A stretch of DNA of 11,115 nucleotides, taken from assembly GCA_023418915.1 (NCBI GenBank), contig JAEZYU010000086.1:1-11115 (forward strand), given 5' to 3'. Origin of the DNA: Bacillota bacterium. Lineage in GTDB: Bacteria; Bacillota; Clostridia; Acetivibrionales; DTU013. Position numbers and translations under genes: made by a program. Shown here piece by piece: positions 6,596 through 11,115 of this stretch (the first letter of the stretch is position 1; each line of letters starts with the position of its first letter). The notes below the pieces were generated by a model. That model was not told the origin of the DNA, did not search any database, and saw only the letters and a list, made by a program, of their open reading frames with translations.

Positions 6596-8277
6596 TCTGA
6601 GCGAGAACAAACAGAAGGCTTTAGAAGCCGAGGGGTCTCTCATGGTCCAAGGCGGCCCTGGATCCGGTAAGACCACGTTTGCATTGCTGAAAGCGCAGGA
6701 AATTCTAAAATCAGAGAAACTAAAACCTTGGCAGACCATTCTCTTCTTGAGTTTCGCCCGAGCTACTGTAGCTCGGGTAGCTGAAAAAGCGACTGAAATT
6801 CTAAATACCGAATTAATGCGCAGCGTGGAGATTACTACTTATCACAGCTTCACATGGACGATTCTGAAAAGCCATGGCTATCTATTGAACAGTAAATCTC
6901 TGAAAATCTGGTTACCACATAATGCAGCACCATGCCTCGTCCAGTTCAAAGACAATGAAACAAAACGAGCTGAAAAAGAACGGAGATTCTGTGAAGAAGG
7001 GCTGATACACTTTGATCTGTTCGCTGAAAAGTGCGCGTTTTTGCTGGAAAGGAGCAATGCGTTGCGCCGGGTCATCTGCCAAGCTTATCCTGTAATTATT
7101 ATTGATGAATTTCAAGACACTGACCGAGAAGAGTGGCGACTGATTCAGCAACTTGGTAAAGGCAGTCGACTGATAGCATTGGCGGATCCCGATCAGCGGA
7201 TATTTGGTTTCCGTGGCGCTGAGCCTGCTAGAATTGGTCAGTTTATTAGCTTATATCATCCCAACGAGTTTAATTTTGGATACGAGAACAAGCGTAGCAA
7301 CGGGACGGATATTTTGCAGTTCGGGAATGACCTCTTGGGGGGGGCGAAATATTGGAAAATCGTATCAAAATGTTAAGATTTGTCCATACCCAGCACGCAA
7401 GGGAAACGCTTATATGGAAAGGCTTAAATGGGCGATTCTGAACGCACGGAAGAGACTATGCAAAACATGCAGAAGTGACTGGTCAATCGGCGTGTTGCTT
7501 CCGACGAATAAACTGGTTGCAAATGTATCGGACTATCTCAGCACAGTACCCATTCACCATCAGATTATCACAGATGACAATGGTTCCTGCCTTGCGGTGG
7601 AACTGGTCGCTGAGCTTTTGGAAGAAGCTTCGCAGGGTGTTATGGACACATATACTTTGGCAAGAAAATTAGCAGACCATATTATGGGTCGCAAGAAAGA
7701 GCCATCATTGGGTGATCTGGATGATTTCGCCAGGTTGACGAGCTTTACTGATAATGGACGCGGGCTTACCAAAATCAGGAGCGATTTCTGCTATATAAAA
7801 GAGCGTTGCATTCACTACCAGATGACGGGTGAATCAGAAAACGATTGGGCAACCATCATTCAAATCCTTAAAGAGTGCGAAAGTACTCAGATTCAAAATG
7901 TTGCCGCTGACGCCTCCTACTTAAAGTTGTTGCATAATGGGTCATCCGTAAGCGCTCAGATAGACTTAGTATGGCGTGAACAGCAAAATTACCTTGGTGC
8001 GAACAAAATTGTAGCAAACGCCTTAACCCAAATGCACTTCGCTATGTCTTCCAAGAATATATTCGGCATCTACTTAATGACCATTCACAAGGCGAAGGGT
8101 AAGGAATTTGATGACGTTTTCATTTTCGAAGGCCCTTTTTCTGATAAATTTATTACTAAAAGTAACGGAGAAAAAGACAATGAAGAAACACGGATTAACT
8201 TACGCGTTGCTGTAACTAGGGCAAGGAAAAATGTAACCATCTTTACTCCTCAGGAAAACCCATGTTGCCTATTATAG
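6570..8277 (+). pseudogene. UvrD/GajB-like SF1 DNA helicase, split by a +1 frameshift
   Basis: Two overlapping frames (6570-7376 and one ending at 8277) together give about 568 residues with every superfamily 1 motif in order: motif I GGPGSGKTT (28-36), Ia FLSFARATVARVA, Ib TYHSF, II VIIIDEFQDTD (DEFQD 179-183), III ALADPDQRIFGFRGAEP, IV FGYENKRS, then in the second frame V LMTIHKAKGKEFDDVFIF and VI RVAVTRARKNVTIF. The first frame fails at LLGG, within eight Gs at 7337-7344; with seven Gs it continues LLGGRNIGKSYQNVKI and reads to the TAG. As read, translation ends at 7376 after motif IV, so the helicase should be inactive. Starts at 6570, 6582 or 6588 are possible; all overlap the upstream fragment. 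In Gabija-like systems such helicases work with an OLD nuclease in phage defence; that role is inferred. Confidence 0.85.
7337..7344 (+). repeat. Run of eight Gs at the helicase frameshift
   Basis: A homopolymer of eight Gs in the helicase gene coincides exactly with the point where the reading frame is lost. Removing one G restores the full-length protein. Such runs slip during replication and are also prone to sequencing error, so the locus may be switchable, broken, or misread. Confidence 0.9.
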
Positions 8278-8317
8278 TTACTCTTACTCCTATTTGCACG
8301 TTCTTGTGTGATCGAGT

Positions 8318-9082
8318 CTAATACGACGAATTTTCCACACCTACTAAATAAATGTCCGACCCATCTTTGAAGAAAAACCGCAACTGTCTATCCACCAGCA
8401 CCGTAACATGGTCGACAATGGCTGTCCAAAGCATCTCATCGAATTCCTCGAGAACGAGCGGCTGATTCTGAATGTCGCGAATGAATTTCCCGAGCACGCG
8501 GCTCTTCTCCTTAAGCTTCTCCCGTTTAGCTTCAAGACCCGTGAGCCGCTCAGTGATGTCAGTGTACCGCTGCAAGCACCCATCTCCCCCCGTCCCATGT
8601 ACGGCTGAGCGGGCGTTTTCGTGGATCGCTTGGCGAGCGAGTTCTGCTGTGGCCTGCTGCTCGCGTCGCAGGTTCTCAATTTCCTGGTCAAGCGCCGCGC
8701 AGTCGCACAGCGTTTTCTGAGCGAGCCGACAGTTTTCAAGAAGCTCCTCCCTACTCCCCATCAAGGTATTGAAAGCCGTAAGGAATCGGCGCTTCAACTC
8801 ATCCTCTGTGATGTGGGGCGTTTCGCACTTTTTCTCGCCATGGTACTTCTCATTGCATCGCCAGATGACTTTTCGGTACGGCTGATTGCTGTTCCAGACT
8901 TTCGGCCCGTAGAAGCCGCCGCAGTCGCCGCAGACTATCTTCGTGGAGAATACACTATCGCAGGTACACCGCCGGCCGAGGCGCTTACGGCGCTCCATCT
9001 CCGCTTGCACTGCATCAAACACATCAGGTTCGATGATGGCGGGATGACTATTCTGGACATAGTACTGCGGCACTTCACCAGA
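8318..9082 (-). pseudogene. Large serine recombinase, C-terminal half
   Basis: The minus-strand frame becomes recognisable at GEVPQYYVQNSHPAIIEPDV (about 9079 and below), the family's segment after the recombinase domain. It continues with EMERRKRLGRR, a zinc ribbon formed by CGDCGGFYG and WRCNEKYHGEKKC, a long charged coiled coil (about 8450-8760), and a typical ending, WTAIVDHVTVLVDRQLRFFF and KDGSDIYLVG, to a TAA at 8318-8320. The zinc ribbon and coiled coil govern DNA binding and synapsis in large serine integrases. The catalytic resolvase domain is absent: upstream of about 9082 the frame carries no family pattern, and an in-frame ATG near 9157 has no good ribosome binding site. Together with the stub at 5396-5677 it could be the other half of one gene, but some 200 or more residues from the middle are found in neither. 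Confidence 0.88.
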
Positions 9083-9085
9083 ACT
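9077..9085 (-). repeat. Breakpoint repeat, right copy (AGTTCTGGT, inverted)
   Basis: On the minus strand AGTTCTGGT directly precedes and overlaps the first codons of the recognisable recombinase C-terminal half, encoding S-S-G before EVPQYYV. The left copy at 5633-5641 also encodes S-S-G. The match may be microhomology used in a rearrangement, or chance. Confidence 0.4.
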
Positions 9086-9197
9086 CCCCCGATAAGGTAC
9101 TTTGTAGAGGCAAAGATTTGCACAGCACCAATCCTTCGTTCTAGACATATATTTCAAGATAAGCGCATCTAAATTGTTTCTCTTAGCATCCTGTGGG

Positions 9198-9225
9198 TTG
9201 ATTTGTTCATGCTGTGTGATATAAT
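9198..9225 (+). promoter_or_regulatory. Extended -10 promoter of the HEPN-like gene
   Basis: A -35 box TTGATT (9198-9203) and a perfect TATAAT (9220-9225) are 16 bases apart, and the -10 box is preceded by TGA, giving the extended TGnTATAAT form. Transcription would begin near 9232, leaving a leader of about 75 bases before the GTG at 9307. Within that leader no clear hairpin or operator was seen. The gene therefore has its own strong promoter, independent of the damaged genes to its left. Confidence 0.75.
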
Positions 9226-9306
9226 ACTGATAACAATGAATTCCTCATAATTCCATCAGTCCCTTAATCTTGAAATATAACCCTTACAAGAGAATGGAGG
9301 GGTCAT

Positions 9307-11034
9307 GTGATTCTCAAAAATACGATAGCTTGGAATAATGAATATAAACACGACGGGCTTTTGTATTTTGCGCAGAGGATTGTCGAAATGCTTTATTATG
9401 AAACAATCGACATTTACCGCGCTCCGCTACTAAACACATCTCGTCTTATTGACGAGTACTTACTTTTATCTAATGGCTCTGCAAAGCCTTATCATTTGGA
9501 TGAGGTATTCAATGAATTTATGAATTCCTTGAAGAGTGATATTATTATTCATTATAAATGGGGTGAAGAACGAATTAATCAAATCGTTGAAAAACTGAAT
9601 AAGGATCAAGTCGGGAGAAAGCAAATTATGGAATACCTTTGCCATGCCATCGGCAAACAATATTTTGAATGGACGCAAGAGTATGTTCGGTTCATAGTCC
9701 CACAAGGCAAAGAGAAACGAAAAATTGAACGTGCAATTCGATGCTTTGTTCCTGAACTTCTGCATCAAGGTTACAGTAGTGATGAGATCTATCATTCTGC
9801 AAAACGGATACTCTTCGAAGATATTGAACCAGAAAACGCACTAGATGAATTTTTGAAAAGATATGATCAGAAGAAGAAAAGGTTTATCGTATATACTGCA
9901 ATATCAAACAGGTTATTAATTTTCAGAGAAATACTTGAAAAAAGACTAAATATCAGCTTTGTTGATGATGGGAATTTTGACAAAATAGATACTTGGGAAA
10001 AGTACAGCAAACTGAGAACGGACACAATTCAAGCATTGGATGCTAGTACAGCTGCTAACATTGCATATAAGAATATTGAGCTATTTACGTGCTTTTATCA
10101 GTTTTTTGGGAATTACAGCGGGAGGTTAATCCAAAATAGAATGATTGTTATATCTGAAGAGGAAACCGAAGATAGAAAAATAACTGTGGATCGGGGTAAA
10201 TTCAATGCAATAGAAGATGATAATCCGCCCAAGATTGGCGTATTAGCAGAAATGAGCATAACAAATTTGATACACGGGGCTCGTTGTTCACTTCCACAAA
10301 TAGAAAAGATAACTAAACTTCACAATAGAGCAATTGCTAACAATGGACTAGAAAATGGTTTTTTAAACCTTTGGTCAATACTGGAAGTTATCTGTGTTAC
10401 AAATCCTGATGCATCAAAAATTGAACAGGTAAAAAAAATTGTATTACCATTTCTACAACGAGATTATCTTCCAGTCATGTTTAGTGATATAGCAGAAAAC
10501 CTAAAACGAGTAATGGATGCAACACAATATGAGGAGTTGCTATCAAAAATATCAATCGGAACTAAGGATTATGAAAAAGTTGCTTGCATAGTACTATTGC
10601 CAGAATATAATGAAACATTTGATTTGTGTGTGGATAATCTGTGTTTGTATCCTGTATTAAGAACCAGAATGCTAAATATTCACGATGACTGTCTATCCAA
10701 AAACGACTTGTATAGCTTAACAGAACGTTACACTCAGAGAATTTCATGGCACCTATACAGGATTTACAGAGCACGTAACTCAATCATTCATTCTGGAAAA
10801 AGACCTGCCGATTTGAAAGATTTAGGTGAACATTTACACGCATACGTCGATAGTGTAGCTAGTGAGGTCGTAATTAAGCTTAGTATGAGTACATTGTGTC
10901 ATATATCTAACGTTATTGTTGACTCGGAGCTTCAGCAAGCGAAATGGGATGGATATTTTTCCAAGAATGAGCCAATCGATTTCGATAGCATTCACCTTTT
11001 ATTTTTATCACAGGAAGGATCCTGGGATCAATAA
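9307..11034 (+). CDS. Uncharacterised 575-residue protein with C-terminal HEPN-like region
   Basis: An intact A+T-rich gene starts at GTG 9307-9309 behind GGAGGGG (six-base spacing from GGAGG); the ATG at 9305 is out of frame and followed at once by TGA. No signal peptide or membrane segment is seen. The N-terminal two thirds has no domain I can name; it contains CFVPELLHQGYSSDEIYHSA (about 147-166), a motif resembling the GYSxxYIY segment in proteins with Apea-like HEPN domains. The C-terminal region (about 330-540) shows a helical NGFLNLWSILEVI and RIYRARNSIIHSGK, in which R490-N-S-I-I-H495 fits the R-x4-6-H catalytic motif of HEPN RNases. HEPN proteins in islands commonly cut RNA in abortive infection or toxin roles; that function is inferred here. 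No antitoxin or sensor gene is adjacent within the window, so it may act alone. Low G+C compared with the left part suggests separate acquisition. Confidence 0.7.
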   Translation: MILKNTIAWNNEYKHDGLLYFAQRIVEMLYYETIDIYRAPLLNTSRLIDEYLLLSNGSAKPYHLDEVFNEFMNSLKSDIIIHYKWGEERINQIVEKLNKDQVGRKQIMEYLCHAIGKQYFEWTQEYVRFIVPQGKEKRKIERAIRCFVPELLHQGYSSDEIYHSAKRILFEDIEPENALDEFLKRYDQKKKRFIVYTAISNRLLIFREILEKRLNISFVDDGNFDKIDTWEKYSKLRTDTIQALDASTAANIAYKNIELFTCFYQFFGNYSGRLIQNRMIVISEEETEDRKITVDRGKFNAIEDDNPPKIGVLAEMSITNLIHGARCSLPQIEKITKLHNRAIANNGLENGFLNLWSILEVICVTNPDASKIEQVKKIVLPFLQRDYLPVMFSDIAENLKRVMDATQYEELLSKISIGTKDYEKVACIVLLPEYNETFDLCVDNLCLYPVLRTRMLNIHDDCLSKNDLYSLTERYTQRISWHLYRIYRARNSIIHSGKRPADLKDLGEHLHAYVDSVASEVVIKLSMSTLCHISNVIVDSELQQAKWDGYFSKNEPIDFDSIHLLFLSQEGSWDQ

Positions 11035-11115
11035 AAAAGAAAGTGCATCGCCTACAATTCCAGAAAAGGTGGTACTTAGTCTCTTCACCAAGTTCAGCAA
11101 TGGTTTTGAAAAGTG
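11035..11115. other. Short unassigned tail of the window
   Basis: After the HEPN-like stop codon there are 81 bases. No terminator hairpin is evident. Frames on both strands stay open to the edge (for example, plus-strand residues VLSLFTKFSNGF), but none has a convincing start or recognised pattern, so no gene is called. Confidence 0.4.

Noticed and set aside
9157..9159. ATG near 9157 as a true start of a short recombinase-like protein
   Set aside because: The residues before GEVPQYYV do not resemble the family and no ribosome binding site is in place; a truncated gene explains it better.
1..11115. CRISPR array or retron
   Set aside because: No regularly spaced repeats, no reverse transcriptase frame and no cas-like genes were seen on either strand.

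Overview
The window looks like a piece of a Gram-positive Clostridia-type (Firmicutes) chromosome of moderately high G+C that carries a decayed genomic island. This is inferred from strong GGAGG-type ribosome binding sites, sigma-A promoters with 16-17 bp spacing, a large serine recombinase with a small accessory ORF in front of it, and the family types present. No single gene fixes the species.

Left part (1-4500), chromosome-like and mostly G+C-rich: a LysR-type regulator (minus, running off the left edge) lies divergently from a tRNA-Arg(CCG) gene with its own consensus promoter and a perfect 13-bp hairpin behind it. A largely empty stretch follows, then a CPBP/CAAX-type membrane protease (minus), a mutated remnant of an IS3-family transposase, and an intact two-ABC ABC-F translation factor with a clear promoter (minus). 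Between 4499 and 5222 there is a hairpin and what looks like the collapsed remnant of a YczE/YitT-like membrane protein gene.

Right part (about 5160-11115), mobile island: a 58-residue accessory protein overlaps by ATGA the N-terminal stub of a large serine recombinase, which stops being recognisable after about 72 residues. The C-terminal half of such a recombinase lies 2.7 kb away on the opposite strand (8318-9082). Between the two halves is defence-type cargo in ruins: the C-terminal HNH part of a GmrSD/DUF262-like nuclease (minus), back to back with what looks like the C-terminal end of an OLD/GajA-like nuclease (plus), followed by a UvrD/GajB-like superfamily 1 helicase that is complete in motifs but split by one extra G in a run of eight Gs. 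The nuclease-helicase order resembles Gabija, but the nuclease ATPase and most of its TOPRIM region are absent.

The only intact island cargo gene is at the right end: an A+T-rich 575-codon gene (9307-11034) with its own extended -10 promoter and strong ribosome binding site. It has a C-terminal HEPN-like region with an R-N-S-I-I-H motif. It is the best candidate in this window for an undescribed effector, possibly an RNase of an abortive-infection type. The window therefore shows turnover of a defence island: scrambled recombinase, three damaged systems, and one apparently live gene.
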